Shown here: positions 33,574 through 42,008 of the stretch, piece by piece
How the letters are laid out: every line of letters begins with the position of its first letter
How positions within the stretch are numbered: position 1 is the stretch's first letter
Origin: Variovorax sp. IB41
Lineage (GTDB): Bacteria; Pseudomonadota; Gammaproteobacteria; Burkholderiales; Burkholderiaceae_C
Direction of reading: 5' to 3'
DNA: 64,000 bases
NCBI RefSeq assembly: GCF_016405905.1
Contig: NZ_JAEFCB010000001.1
Span: forward strand, 1,116,001-1,180,000
Program-made: the position numbers and the translations under genes
Notes under the pieces: generated by a model
Databases searched by the model: none
The model's input: only the letters and a program-made list of their open reading frames with translations
Told to the model about the DNA's origin: nothing

Positions 33574-34752
33574 TCAACGCTCGATGGTGAGCGCCACGCC
33601 CATGCCGCCGCCGATGCACAGCGAGGCAATGCCCTTCTTTGCGTTCTGGCGCTGCATCTCGTGCAGCAGCGTCACCAGGATGCGGCAGCCCGACGCGCCG
33701 ATCGGGTGGCCGATGGCGATGGCGCCGCCGTTCACGTTGACCTTGTTCACGTCCCAGCCCATTTCGCGGTTCACCGCGCAGGCCTGCGCGGCGAAGGCTT
33801 CGTTGATCTCGAGCAGGTCGAGGTCGGCGGCCTTCCAGCCGGCGCGCTGCAGCGCCTTGGTCGATGCAGGCACCGGGCCCATGCCCATGATGGCCGGATC
33901 GAGGCCCGCGGTGGCGTAGCTGGCGATGCGGCCGAGCGGCTTCAGGCCCAGTGCGGCGGCCTTCTTGGCCGTCATCACCATCACGGCGGCAGCGCCGTCG
34001 TTCAGGCCCGAGGCATTGCCCGCGGTCACGCCGCCGGCCTTGTCGAAGGCGGGGCGAAGGCCCGCCAGGCCTTCGGCGTTGGTCTTGCGGTTGATGAACT
34101 CGTCCTGGCTGAAGACGATCGGATCGCCTTTCTTCTGCGGAATGCTCACGCCGACGATCTCGTCCTTGAACTTGCCGGCGTCCTGCGCGGCGGCGGCCTT
34201 GGTCTGGCTGGCGAGGGCCAGTTCATCCTGCGCGGCGCGGTCGATGCCGTACTTCTTGGCCACGTTCTCGGCGGTGATGCCCATGTGGTACTGGTTGTAG
34301 ACGTCCCACAGGCCGTCCACGATCATGGTGTCGACCAGCTTCCAGTCGCCCATGCGCTGGCCGTTGCGCGAGTTGGGCAGCACGTGCGGTGCGGCGCTCA
34401 TGTTTTCCTGGCCGCCGGCGATGACGATCTCGCTGTCGCCCGTGGCCACGGCTTGCGCCGCGAGCATCACGGCCTTCAGGCCCGAGCCGCACACGGCGTT
34501 GATGGTGAGCGCCGGCGTTTCCTTGGCGCCGCCGCTCTTGAGCCACGCCTGGCGCGCGGGGTTCTGGCCGGCACCGGCCGCCAGCACCTGGCCCATGATG
34601 GCCTCGCCGACCTGCTCGGCCGAAAGGTTGGCGCGCGCAATCACTTCCTTGATGACCAGGGCCCCCAGCTCGGTGGCTGCAATGCCGGCGAGCGAGCCGC
34701 CGAATTTGCCGACCGGCGTGCGTGCGGCCGAAACGATGACGATGTCTTCCAT
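33574..34752 (-). CDS. phaA: Acetyl-CoA acetyltransferase (thiolase) PhaA
   Basis: A 392-residue biosynthetic thiolase. It starts EDIVIVSAARTPVGKFGGSLA. The nucleophile is Cys88 in TINAVCGSGLKAV, the LEINEAFAAQ and NVNGGAIAIGHPIGASG blocks supply the catalytic His, and the second Cys is in ASLCIGGGMGVAL. It condenses two acetyl-CoA to acetoacetyl-CoA for PHB. It lies 50 bases downstream of phaC on the same strand, the normal phaCA order, but phaB is elsewhere (20683-21420). Confidence 0.93.
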   Translation of the reverse strand: MEDIVIVSAARTPVGKFGGSLAGIAATELGALVIKEVIARANLSAEQVGEAIMGQVLAAGAGQNPARQAWLKSGGAKETPALTINAVCGSGLKAVMLAAQAVATGDSEIVIAGGQENMSAAPHVLPNSRNGQRMGDWKLVDTMIVDGLWDVYNQYHMGITAENVAKKYGIDRAAQDELALASQTKAAAAQDAGKFKDEIVGVSIPQKKGDPIVFSQDEFINRKTNAEGLAGLRPAFDKAGGVTAGNASGLNDGAAAVMVMTAKKAAALGLKPLGRIASYATAGLDPAIMGMGPVPASTKALQRAGWKAADLDLLEINEAFAAQACAVNREMGWDVNKVNVNGGAIAIGHPIGASGCRILVTLLHEMQRQNAKKGIASLCIGGGMGVALTIER

Positions 34753-34802
34753 GAGGTTCTCCGTTGAAGTGATGTTGAAGTCGTGGTTGTTGTGCGGTCG
34801 GG

Positions 34803-36581
34803 TCAGGCCCTGGCCTTGACGTAGCGTCCCGGTGCCGGCTCGATGGCCTTGTAGACCTTGCCGTTGCCGTAGCCCTTGGGCGCGGCCACCTGCTTGCCCG
34901 CGTGGCCCTTGAGCCATTGTGCCCAGTCGGTCCACCAGCTGCCGGGGTGCTCGGTCGCACCCGTGAGCCACTCGGCCTGTGTCTTGGGAAACCTGCCGTC
35001 GTCGCGAATCCAGTGGCTGCGCTTTTTCTTGGCGGGCGGATTGATCACGCCCGCGATATGGCCCGAGGCACCCATCACGAAGCGCTTCTTGCCCGGCAAG
35101 AGTTGCGTCGATGCATAGGCGCCGCCGATCGGCACGATGTGGTCTTCGCGCGAGCCGTAGATGTAGACCGGGATGTCGATCTTTCCGAGGTCGACCTTCT
35201 GGCCGCACACCGTGAGCGCATTGGGCTTGGCGAGCTTGTTCTCGTGGTACGTGTTGCGCAGGTACCAGGCGTAGAACGGCCCCGGCAGGTTGGTGGCGTC
35301 GCTGTTCCAGTACAGCAGGTCGAAGGGCGGCGGCGTCTCGCCCTTGAGGTAATTGCCGACCACGTAGTTCCACACGAGGTCGTTGGGGCGCAGGAAACTG
35401 AAGGTCGAGGCCAGGTCGCCGCCGGGCAGCAACCCGCCCTTGCCCAGTTGCATTTCGCGGTACGCGACCATCGTCTCATCCACGAAGATATCGAGGATGC
35501 CGGTGTCGCTGAAGTCCAGGAACGTCGTGAGCAGCGTGACCGACGCAGCGGGCTTTTCGCCACGCCCCGCGAGCACTGCCAACGCGGTGCTCAGGATGGT
35601 GCCGCCGACGCAGAAACCCAGCGCATTGATCTGCTTGCTCCCGCTGATGTCCTGCACCGTGTGGATCGCCTGGATCGCGGCGTTCTCGATGTAGTCGTCC
35701 CAGGTCGCCTGGGCGAGCGATTCGTCGGGGTTGCGCCAGCTCACCACGAACACGCGATGGCCCTGCTCGTTCGCATAGCGGATCAGCGAGTTCTCGGGCT
35801 GCAGGTCCAGGATGTAGAACTTGTTGATGCACGGCGGCACCAGCAAGAAGGGCCGCTCGTACACCTTGGCGGTGAGCGGCTTGTATTCGAGCAGCTGGAA
35901 GAACTCGTTCTCGAACACCACCGCGCCCTCGGTGGTGGCCACGTTGCGCCCCACTTCGAAGGCACTCTCGTCGGTCATGCTCAGGTGGCCCTGCTTCACA
36001 TCGTTGAGCAGGTTCTGGATGCCCTTGGCGATGCTCTCGCCCTGCGAGTCGATGGCCTTCTTCTGCGCCTCGGCGTTGAAGGCGAGCGAGTTGCTGGGCG
36101 ACGAGGCCGCCATCCATTGCTCGACCGCGAAGCGCAGGCGCGCCTTGGTCTTTTCGTCGGCATCGATGGCCTCGGCCATGCTGAGCATCGTGCGGCCGTT
36201 GAGCAGGTACACGGCGGCCGAGAAGGCTGCGAGCGGGTTGCTGCCCCACGCATCGGATGCGAAGCGCTTGTCGCCTTCGGGCTTCGCCTGGAAGCCCTGG
36301 CCCCAGAGCGCGGTGGCCTCCGCGACGTACTGCTGCTGGATCGATTGGAGTTTCTGCGGGTCGATGGCGATCTTCGGCAGATCGGGCATCCTGGCGCCCG
36401 GCATCTGCGGCATCTGCGGCATCTGCGGCATCTGCCACAGCGGGCTGCCGCCGACATCGAAGGCCGAGGCCCCCTTCGCGGCGGACTGCTGGAACGATGC
36501 CAGCGCCTGGGTCCATCCCTCGGAAAGTGCCTGCTGGAAGGGCGCGAATGCATCCGCCCCCGTCGCTTGTTGCTTCATCAT
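34803..36581 (-). CDS. phaC: Class I polyhydroxyalkanoate synthase PhaC
   Basis: A 592-residue enzyme with the lipase-like box GFCVGGT (nucleophile Cys324), the catalytic Asp in IYGSREDHIVP and His in GASGHIAGVINPP, plus the PhaC N-terminal domain. It polymerises (R)-3-hydroxyacyl-CoA on granule surfaces. ATG codons at 36581 and 36578 both follow GGAGAC; the second has better spacing. The N-terminal linker contains three perfect Met-Pro-Gln repeats (residues 51-59) and a fourth, changed unit, encoded by four 9-base units. This expansion is not part of the catalytic domain. Confidence 0.93.
   Translation of the reverse strand: MMKQQATGADAFAPFQQALSEGWTQALASFQQSAAKGASAFDVGGSPLWQMPQMPQMPQMPGARMPDLPKIAIDPQKLQSIQQQYVAEATALWGQGFQAKPEGDKRFASDAWGSNPLAAFSAAVYLLNGRTMLSMAEAIDADEKTKARLRFAVEQWMAASSPSNSLAFNAEAQKKAIDSQGESIAKGIQNLLNDVKQGHLSMTDESAFEVGRNVATTEGAVVFENEFFQLLEYKPLTAKVYERPFLLVPPCINKFYILDLQPENSLIRYANEQGHRVFVVSWRNPDESLAQATWDDYIENAAIQAIHTVQDISGSKQINALGFCVGGTILSTALAVLAGRGEKPAASVTLLTTFLDFSDTGILDIFVDETMVAYREMQLGKGGLLPGGDLASTFSFLRPNDLVWNYVVGNYLKGETPPPFDLLYWNSDATNLPGPFYAWYLRNTYHENKLAKPNALTVCGQKVDLGKIDIPVYIYGSREDHIVPIGGAYASTQLLPGKKRFVMGASGHIAGVINPPAKKKRSHWIRDDGRFPKTQAEWLTGATEHPGSWWTDWAQWLKGHAGKQVAAPKGYGNGKVYKAIEPAPGRYVKARA
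36400..36435. repeat. Four perfect 9-base tandem units inside phaC
   Basis: GGCATCTGC is repeated four times (36400-36435). Read on the minus strand it encodes the methionine-proline-glutamine repeats of the PhaC N-terminal linker. Unit length is a multiple of three, so copy-number changes would leave the frame intact. Confidence 0.8.
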
Positions 36582-36616
36582 GTCTCCTGGTCCTCGCCTG
36601 AATCGAATCCGGATGG

Positions 36617-37015
36617 GTGCGTGTTTTGAGTATCCTGCATTCGCACGGCACCGACAACGCCGCTCTTTCCTCTTACCGACTGAAACTTCTCGTGTTCATA
36701 CATCTGGTCGTGATCGGCTGGCTCTACGTCGTCGTGATGATGGCGGTGGCCGAAGCCACCAACACCACGGGCACCGTGCTGGGTGCCATCTTCACATTTC
36801 TTTTGTACGGATTGGCGCCGGTGGCACTGGTGGTTTACCTGATGGGGACGCCAGGCCGGCGCCGCGCCATCAAGGAGCGCGAGGCCCAGGCGCAGGAGGC
36901 GGCGCGCCGCGCAGCGGCAGAGGCCGCGACGAAAAAGCCCGAAGACTCAGGCCTTCCAGACCAGCGCGGCGAAGCGCCCGCTGACGCCGTCCCGCCGGTG
37001 CGAAAAGAACCGTGA
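36617..37015 (+). CDS. Small membrane protein with charged C-terminal tail
   Basis: Up to 132 residues. Two membrane helices are clear: LLVFIHLVVIGWLYVVVMMAVA and VLGAIFTFLLYGLAPVALVVYLM. A positively charged loop (GTPGRRRAIKEREAQAQEAARR) and a cytoplasmic alanine/glutamate/lysine-rich tail follow. GTG 36617 is the first start; shorter starts just before the first helix are possible. The family is not recognised. The last 69 bases overlap the 3' end of pgeF on the other strand, so the tail is coded by the complement of the pgeF C-terminus. Confidence 0.65.
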   Translation: MRVLSILHSHGTDNAALSSYRLKLLVFIHLVVIGWLYVVVMMAVAEATNTTGTVLGAIFTFLLYGLAPVALVVYLMGTPGRRRAIKEREAQAQEAARRAAAEAATKKPEDSGLPDQRGEAPADAVPPVRKEP

Positions 37016-37741
37016 CGGGTTGGCGACGGTGCACCATGCATCGCCGCCGTCGTTGCCGTACACCGCGTCGACACCGGCCGTGCGCAGCCGCTGGCGCGCG
37101 AGCGCGGGCAGGTCCGCCAGCCATTTGCCGGGCGCGCCCGCGGGCTTGAAACAGTTTGCAGCTTCCGGCGCATGCGCCTCGAAGGCCGCCTTTACCTCCG
37201 CACCGACCTCGAAGGCCTTCGGGCCGATGCACGGGCCGAGCCATGCGATGACCCTGCTGTCGCCGCGCGCGGGTCCGGCCTGCGGCTCGGTCGCGAAGCA
37301 GCGGGCCGCTTCCTCGAGCACGCCGCCCGCAAGGCCGCGCCAGCCCGCATGCGCGGCGGCCACCCGCTGGCCCGATTCGTCGGTGAAGAGCACGGGCAAA
37401 CAGTCGGCCACCATGATCGTGCAGGCCAGCCCGAGCGCCGTGGCCGTGCAGGCATCGGCCACCGTGGCGTCGCGCACGAGCTCCGATTCGGCATTGAGCG
37501 TCACGACGCCCGTGCCGTGCACCTGCTGCAGGAACACCGGCCGCGCGGCGATCGCCTGCCCGAGTCGATGGCGGTTCTCCGCCACGTCCGCGGCCAGGTC
37601 GCCCACGTGATCGCCCAGGTTCAGGCTTTCGTAGCGGCCGTGCGAGACGCCGCCCTCGCGCGTGGTGCACACGGCCCGCACGTTCGACGGTGCGGGCCAG
37701 TCCGGCACGAGCCAGCGCGGATCGATGACGGCTGTGCTCAC
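36947..37741 (-). CDS. pgeF: Peptidoglycan editing factor / multicopper polyphenol oxidase domain protein PgeF (YfiH)
   Basis: A 264-residue protein of the YfiH/LACC1 family. The zinc/copper ligands are seen in FLQQVHGTG (His), VADCLPVLF (Cys) and AAHAGWRGL (His), and TTREGGVSHGRYESLNLG is the family N-terminal block. Members act as purine nucleoside phosphorylase/deaminase-like enzymes or as the factor that prevents wrong amino acids in peptidoglycan stems. GTG 37741 is the start. The 3' end overlaps the small membrane protein gene. Confidence 0.9.
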   Translation of the reverse strand: MSTAVIDPRWLVPDWPAPSNVRAVCTTREGGVSHGRYESLNLGDHVGDLAADVAENRHRLGQAIAARPVFLQQVHGTGVVTLNAESELVRDATVADACTATALGLACTIMVADCLPVLFTDESGQRVAAAHAGWRGLAGGVLEEAARCFATEPQAGPARGDSRVIAWLGPCIGPKAFEVGAEVKAAFEAHAPEAANCFKPAGAPGKWLADLPALARQRLRTAGVDAVYGNDGGDAWCTVANPSRFFSHRRDGVSGRFAALVWKA

Positions 37742-37747
37742 GTTCGA

Positions 37748-38386
37748 TCAGGCTTCCGCGTCGGGGGCTTGCGAGGGCTGCGCGCGCTGGAAGGCCTCCA
37801 GTTGCATGCACGCCTCGAAGGCGGCCATGCTGCGCGGCAGGCCGCTGAAATCGCAGTCGAAGCGGCGGCCGTTGAAGATTTGCGGCACCAGGCAGCAATC
37901 GGCCAGCGTGGGCGTGTTGCCGTAGCAGAAGGTGCTGCCGGGATGCAGCGCGAGCTGGCGCTCGAAGGCCTCCATGCCGTCGCGCACCCAGTGGCGGTAC
38001 CAGGCGTTCTTGGCTTCGTCGTCAAGCTTGAGGTCCTTCACGAGGTACTTGAGCACGCGCAGGTTGTTCAGCGGATGGATCTCGCAGGCAATGGACTGCG
38101 CCAGCGCGCGCACATGGGCGCGGCCCACCGGGTCGCTCGGCAGCAGCGGCGGCTCGGGGTGCGTCTCGTCCAGGTATTCCATGATGGCCAGCGACTGCGA
38201 GAAGCGCTCGCCTTCGTCTTCGAGCAGCGGCACGAGCTTGTCGGCCGAGATGGTGGCGTAGGGGCCGGTGCGATGCTCGCCGCGCGCGATGTGCACGGGA
38301 ACGTACTCGTAGTCGAGGCCCTTCAGGCTGAGGGCGATGCGCACGCGGAACGAGGAGGAGGAGCGGAAATAGTTATGCAGCTTCAT
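37748..38386 (-). CDS. Zeta-class glutathione transferase: maleylacetoacetate/maleylpyruvate isomerase
   Basis: A 212-residue protein starting MKLHNYFRSSSSFRVRIALSLKG, whose SSSSFRVR stretch is the zeta-class active-site signature (SSxSxRVR). QSLAIMEYLDE and the C-terminal TLADCCLVPQIFNGRRF also match. It isomerises maleylacetoacetate (tyrosine pathway) or maleylpyruvate (gentisate pathway) with glutathione as cofactor. An FAH-family hydrolase 1.1 kb away, on the other strand, would take the next step. Which ring-cleavage pathway it serves is not decided by sequence alone. It ends six bases before the pgeF start. Confidence 0.88.
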   Translation of the reverse strand: MKLHNYFRSSSSFRVRIALSLKGLDYEYVPVHIARGEHRTGPYATISADKLVPLLEDEGERFSQSLAIMEYLDETHPEPPLLPSDPVGRAHVRALAQSIACEIHPLNNLRVLKYLVKDLKLDDEAKNAWYRHWVRDGMEAFERQLALHPGSTFCYGNTPTLADCCLVPQIFNGRRFDCDFSGLPRSMAAFEACMQLEAFQRAQPSQAPDAEA

Positions 38387-38414
38387 GATTTTCCAAGGAT
38401 AGCGCTCGCTGGAA

Positions 38415-39323
38415 CTAGGAGCGCGGAGTGGCCTGCAGCACGCAACTGAAATCGCGCAGCCCGGCCTTCGGTGTGAGTTGGCGCCATTCGTCGAGGATGC
38501 GGCGCGCCTGCACCTCCTCGCGCGCGGCGATGCCGACGTGCCACGGTCCGCACGCCGCGGGCGGCTCACCGGGCGCATGGTTGTGCTCGCCATCGGGCCG
38601 GCCTTCGGAGCAGGCCTTGCAGAGCACCTGGATGCTGGTGGTCCAGTTCTCGGCGGCGGCGCCGGCGGTTTCGAAGCGCGCGATGAGCGCGCCGATGTCT
38701 TCTTCCGTCGCGTCGTCGATCGAGACCTCGTAGGTCGAATAGTCCGAAGGCGCGATGACCTCCAGCGCATCGAACACCGGAATCTCCCGGTCGCCGCGCT
38801 TGCGGTAGCCGTTGGCCGCGCCGTCGTGCAGCACGAGGTCGCCGAAGCGGTGCCCGCAGGCGGGCGACGGCACGTTGCGCAGGATGGCGCGCGCCGGATC
38901 GATGCGGTCCGACCAGACCACGTCGCTCGCCTCGTCGCCATGCACGCGAATCGGCGTGAGGCCGATGAAGAAATCGACCGGGCCTTCGCCTTCGGGCACC
39001 TGGATGCCGTACTGCTGCCACGCGCGCCGCGCTGTCGTCCAATCGCCCAGCGCGGTGGCGGCGATGCCCAGGTTCCACAGCGCGCCCTCGTTGCCCGGCT
39101 CGCACTGCACGGCCCGCGCGTTGGCCTGCAGCGACGCCGCCCATTCGCCGCGGTACTTGTGGATGAGGCCGGCGTTGTACCAGGGCACCGCCCAGCCGGG
39201 ATGGATGGCGCTCGCCTGGGCGTAGGCCTCCAGGGCGGCGTCCTGGTCGCCCTCATCGTCGCGCCGGCGGCCGAGTTCGTTGAGGGCGGTGGCTTTGCTG
39301 GCTTTGCCGATTCGAAGGGGCAT
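38415..39323 (-). CDS. Tetratricopeptide-repeat protein
   Basis: A 302-residue soluble protein. Residues ~10-115 form about three TPR units (ALNELGRRRDDEGDQDAALEAY, PWYNAGLIHKYRGEWAASLQAN, ALWNLGIAATALGDWTTARRAW). A 180-residue C-terminal domain has a possible metal site: Cys and His in ACGHRFGDLVLHDG, and CKACSEGRPDGEHNH. I do not recognise that domain. It lies 28 bases before the zeta GST gene on the same strand, so they may be co-transcribed, but no functional link is evident. Confidence 0.75.
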   Translation of the reverse strand: MPLRIGKASKATALNELGRRRDDEGDQDAALEAYAQASAIHPGWAVPWYNAGLIHKYRGEWAASLQANARAVQCEPGNEGALWNLGIAATALGDWTTARRAWQQYGIQVPEGEGPVDFFIGLTPIRVHGDEASDVVWSDRIDPARAILRNVPSPACGHRFGDLVLHDGAANGYRKRGDREIPVFDALEVIAPSDYSTYEVSIDDATEEDIGALIARFETAGAAAENWTTSIQVLCKACSEGRPDGEHNHAPGEPPAACGPWHVGIAAREEVQARRILDEWRQLTPKAGLRDFSCVLQATPRS

Positions 39324-39479
39324 GGTGTGGCGGGGAAATCGAGGAAACAGTTCGAAGGACGCGCAGGACGCCTATTGTGAAGCGCCCGGAAATCCCGGTT
39401 CCAGCGCTCCGGCAACCCCGCCCTGCCTCTGGCACACTGCCGGTCTCCCTCCCGTTTCGCTGAAAAAGGACACGTCGCA

Positions 39480-40181
39480 ATGGCTTCCGAGTTTGTTTTC
39501 GCCCCGCCCGCCACCGTTTCGGTTCCCGTGGCCGGACAGCCCGCCCGCTTTCCGGTGCACCGCATCTACTGCGTGGGCCGCAACTACGAAGATCACGCCA
39601 AGGAAATGGGTTTCACCGGCCGCGAGCCGCCCTTCTTCTTCATGAAGCCCACCGACGCGCTGGTGGTGGTCGACGAAGGCCAGACCGGCACCATGGCCTA
39701 CCCCTCGCTCACCAAGAACCTGCACCACGAGATCGAGCTCGTCGTCGCCATCGGCACCGGCGGTAAAAACATCAAGGCGGCCGATGCGCACAAGCACATC
39801 TACGGCTACGCCGTGGGCCTGGACATGACGCGCCGCGACCTGCAGGGCGAAATGAAGAAGCAGGGCCGCCCCTGGGACATCGGCAAGGGCTTCGAGCAGA
39901 GCGCGCCCATCGGCCCGATCGTGCCGGTCGCCCAAGCCGGCGACGCCGAGAACGCCGAGATCTCGCTGCAGGTGAACGGCACCGACCGCCAGCGCAGCAC
40001 CGTGAGCAAGCTGATCTGGAACGTGGCCGAGACCATCGAGCACCTGTCGGCCGCCTGGGAGCTGCAGCCCGGCGACCTGATCTACAGCGGCACGCCCGAA
40101 GGCGTGGCGGCCGTGGTCTCGGGCGACACGCTGGTCGGCGCCGTCGCCGGCCTGCCGACGCTCACCGTCAAGATCGCCTGA
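39480..40181 (+). CDS. FAH-family hydrolase (fumarylpyruvate hydrolase-like)
   Basis: A 233-residue fumarylacetoacetase-family protein. It has RIYCVGRNYEDHAKEMGF, FFMKPTDALV, HHEIELVVAIG (metal-binding Glu-x-Glu) and GYAVGLDMTRRDLQ, and ends SGTPEGVAAVVSGD. The short single-domain form is that of fumarylpyruvate hydrolase (NagK type) and related enzymes, not the longer animal fumarylacetoacetase. With the nearby maleylpyruvate/maleylacetoacetate isomerase it would finish an aromatic ring-cleavage pathway to fumarate and pyruvate. The ring-opening dioxygenase is not in the window. Confidence 0.87.
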   Translation: MASEFVFAPPATVSVPVAGQPARFPVHRIYCVGRNYEDHAKEMGFTGREPPFFFMKPTDALVVVDEGQTGTMAYPSLTKNLHHEIELVVAIGTGGKNIKAADAHKHIYGYAVGLDMTRRDLQGEMKKQGRPWDIGKGFEQSAPIGPIVPVAQAGDAENAEISLQVNGTDRQRSTVSKLIWNVAETIEHLSAAWELQPGDLIYSGTPEGVAAVVSGDTLVGAVAGLPTLTVKIA

Positions 40182-40198
40182 AGACGGCAGCACCGCCC

Positions 40199-40750
40199 AT
40201 GCTCCTGCGCGTCCCCATCAAGCACTGCAAGAACTGCGGCACCGCGGTGGTCTACCGCATTCCGGACGACGGCGACACCAAGCCGCGCGCCGTCTGCCCG
40301 GCCTGCCACACGATCCACTACGAGAACCCGCTGAACGTGGTGGGCACCATCCCGGTCCTGGGCGACAAGGTGCTGCTGTGCAAGCGCAACATCGAGCCGC
40401 GCTGGGGCAAGTGGACGCTGCCCGCGGGCTTCATGGAGCTGGAGGAAAGCACCGCCCAGGGCGCCGCGCGCGAGACCGACGAGGAGGCCGGCGCGAACTT
40501 CGAGATGCAGGGCCTGTTCGCGGTGATCAGCGTCGTGCGCGTGGGGCAGGTGCACCTGTTCTATCGCGCGCGGCTCCTGGACGACAAGTTCGATCCGGGC
40601 CACGAGACCATCGAGGCGAAGCTCTTCACCGAAGAAGAGATTCCCTGGGACGAGATCGCCTTTCGCACCGTGCGCGAGGCGCTGGAACACTTCTTCGAAG
40701 ACCGCCGCCGCGGCAGCTTCGACCGCGTGCACGAACTGAGCATCGTTTGA
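40199..40750 (+). CDS. NUDIX hydrolase with N-terminal zinc ribbon
   Basis: A 183-residue protein. A zinc ribbon (KHCKNCG ... AVCPACH, CxxC-CxxC) precedes the NUDIX box, read as GFMELEESTAQGAARETDEEAG (GX5EX7REUXEEXGU with the last residue replaced by alanine). The domain order resembles the NudC/ADP-ribose pyrophosphatase branch, which hydrolyses NADH or ADP-sugars. It starts 18 bases after the FAH hydrolase gene and is followed nine bases later by the CreA gene, so these may form an operon. Confidence 0.85.
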   Translation: MLLRVPIKHCKNCGTAVVYRIPDDGDTKPRAVCPACHTIHYENPLNVVGTIPVLGDKVLLCKRNIEPRWGKWTLPAGFMELEESTAQGAARETDEEAGANFEMQGLFAVISVVRVGQVHLFYRARLLDDKFDPGHETIEAKLFTEEEIPWDEIAFRTVREALEHFFEDRRRGSFDRVHELSIV

Positions 40751-40758
40751 CGAACCTC

Positions 40759-41247
40759 ATGAACAAGACACTCCGCGCCACGCTCTTCTGCGCCGCCAGC
40801 CTCGGCTTTGCGCTGGCGGCCTCGGCGGCCCGGGCCGAAACGGTGGGCGAAGTCGACACCGCCTTCAAGCTCATCGGCCCCGACCACAAGATCGTGATCG
40901 AGGCCTACGACGACCCCAAGGTCAACGGCGTGACCTGCTATGTCTCGCGCGCCAAGACCGGCGGCCTGGCCGGCGCATTCGGCGTGGCCGAGGACAAGGC
41001 CGAGGCCTCCATCGCCTGCCGCCAGGTCGGCCCGGTGAGCATCACGCAGCCGCTGCCCAAGCGCGAGGAGGTGTACAGCGAGCGCCTGTCGGTGCTCTTC
41101 AAGCGCCTGCGCGTGGTGCGCATGGTCGATGCCAAGCGCAACACGCTGGTCTACCTCACCTACTCGGACCTCTTGATCGACGGCTCGCCCAAGAACAGCG
41201 TGACCGCGGTGCCCATCGACCGCGGCATGCCGATTCCGCTGAAGTAG
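40759..41247 (+). CDS. creA: CreA family protein
   Basis: A 162-residue secreted protein with a signal peptide ending ASAARAE. The CreA pattern follows: VGEVDTAFKLIGPDHKIVIEAYDDPKV, GVTCYVSRAKTGGLAGAFGVAED, and a second Cys in ASIACRQVGP. This cysteine pair probably forms a disulfide. ASIACRQVGPV and LVYLTYSDLLIDGSPKNS are further family marks. CreA is periplasmic and its role is unknown. It follows the NUDIX gene by nine bases. Confidence 0.87.
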   Translation: MNKTLRATLFCAASLGFALAASAARAETVGEVDTAFKLIGPDHKIVIEAYDDPKVNGVTCYVSRAKTGGLAGAFGVAEDKAEASIACRQVGPVSITQPLPKREEVYSERLSVLFKRLRVVRMVDAKRNTLVYLTYSDLLIDGSPKNSVTAVPIDRGMPIPLK

Positions 41248-41377
41248 CCGCGCGATAGCCCTTCGCGCATTCCGCTCTTCCAGAGGGTACGCACGAGTTT
41301 GCTAGCATCCCCCGCGTGGCGCGCCCGGCGTGCCAGACCGCAGGAACCCTCCGCAACGAACCCGTTCCAACAGCGCC

Positions 41378-41884
41378 ATGCACATCCACCAGACTTTTCT
41401 TTTCCGCACCGGCGCAGCAGCGCTGGTTGCCGCCGCGCTCGCCGCATGCACCACCACGCCGCTGCCGCCGGCACGGCCCGGCCAGACCGTCACCCCGCCT
41501 CCGGCGAAGCAGGCGCTCTTCATCCGCCCCGCGAGCGGCACCACCATCGGCCGCTTCGACGGCGTGCGCAACAAGGGGCTCGACATCGCGGGCAACCTGG
41601 GCGACCCCATCGTCGCATCGGCCGACGGCCGCGTGGTGTACGTGGGCGGCGAACTGCGCTCCTACGGCAACATGGTCATCGTCAAGCACAACGACACCTT
41701 CCTCACGGCCTACGCCCACGCGCAGACCATCCTCGTGAAGGAAAACGCGGTCGTGCGCCAGGGCGAGAAGATCGCCGAGATGGGCCGCAGCGATGCCGAT
41801 CGCGTGAAGCTGCATTTCGAGATCCGCAAGAACGGCACCGCCGTCGATCCCGAGCCCTATCTGAACGGGCGCCTGCAGGATTGA
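41378..41884 (+). CDS. LytM/M23-domain lipoprotein (NlpD-like)
   Basis: A 168-residue protein with a lipobox (ALAAC, Cys24) after a hydrophobic signal and a short Pro-rich linker. The LytM domain follows: GLDIAGNLGDPIVASADGRVVYVGGELRSYGNMVIV, split around the turn, then TAYAHAQTILV and HFEIRKNGTAVDP. The first zinc ligand pair is degraded: HxxxD is replaced by NKGLD. It is therefore likely a non-catalytic amidase activator like NlpD/EnvC. It has no LysM domain, unlike full-length NlpD. Confidence 0.82.
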   Translation: MHIHQTFLFRTGAAALVAAALAACTTTPLPPARPGQTVTPPPAKQALFIRPASGTTIGRFDGVRNKGLDIAGNLGDPIVASADGRVVYVGGELRSYGNMVIVKHNDTFLTAYAHAQTILVKENAVVRQGEKIAEMGRSDADRVKLHFEIRKNGTAVDPEPYLNGRLQD

Positions 41885-42008
41885 GCGGTCGGCGCCTGCA
41901 GGCCGCATTTCATCTTTCCTTCAGGTTTTTCCCTCCGTGCGCACTAAGCTGCGTGCGACCGGGGTGGGGCACGTCTTGCAGCCCTTCCCTTCGAAACGGA
42001 GAACGAAT

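Noticed and set aside
36400..36435. Short regular repeats considered as a CRISPR array
   Set aside because: The units are 9 bases, have no spacers and lie inside phaC in frame.
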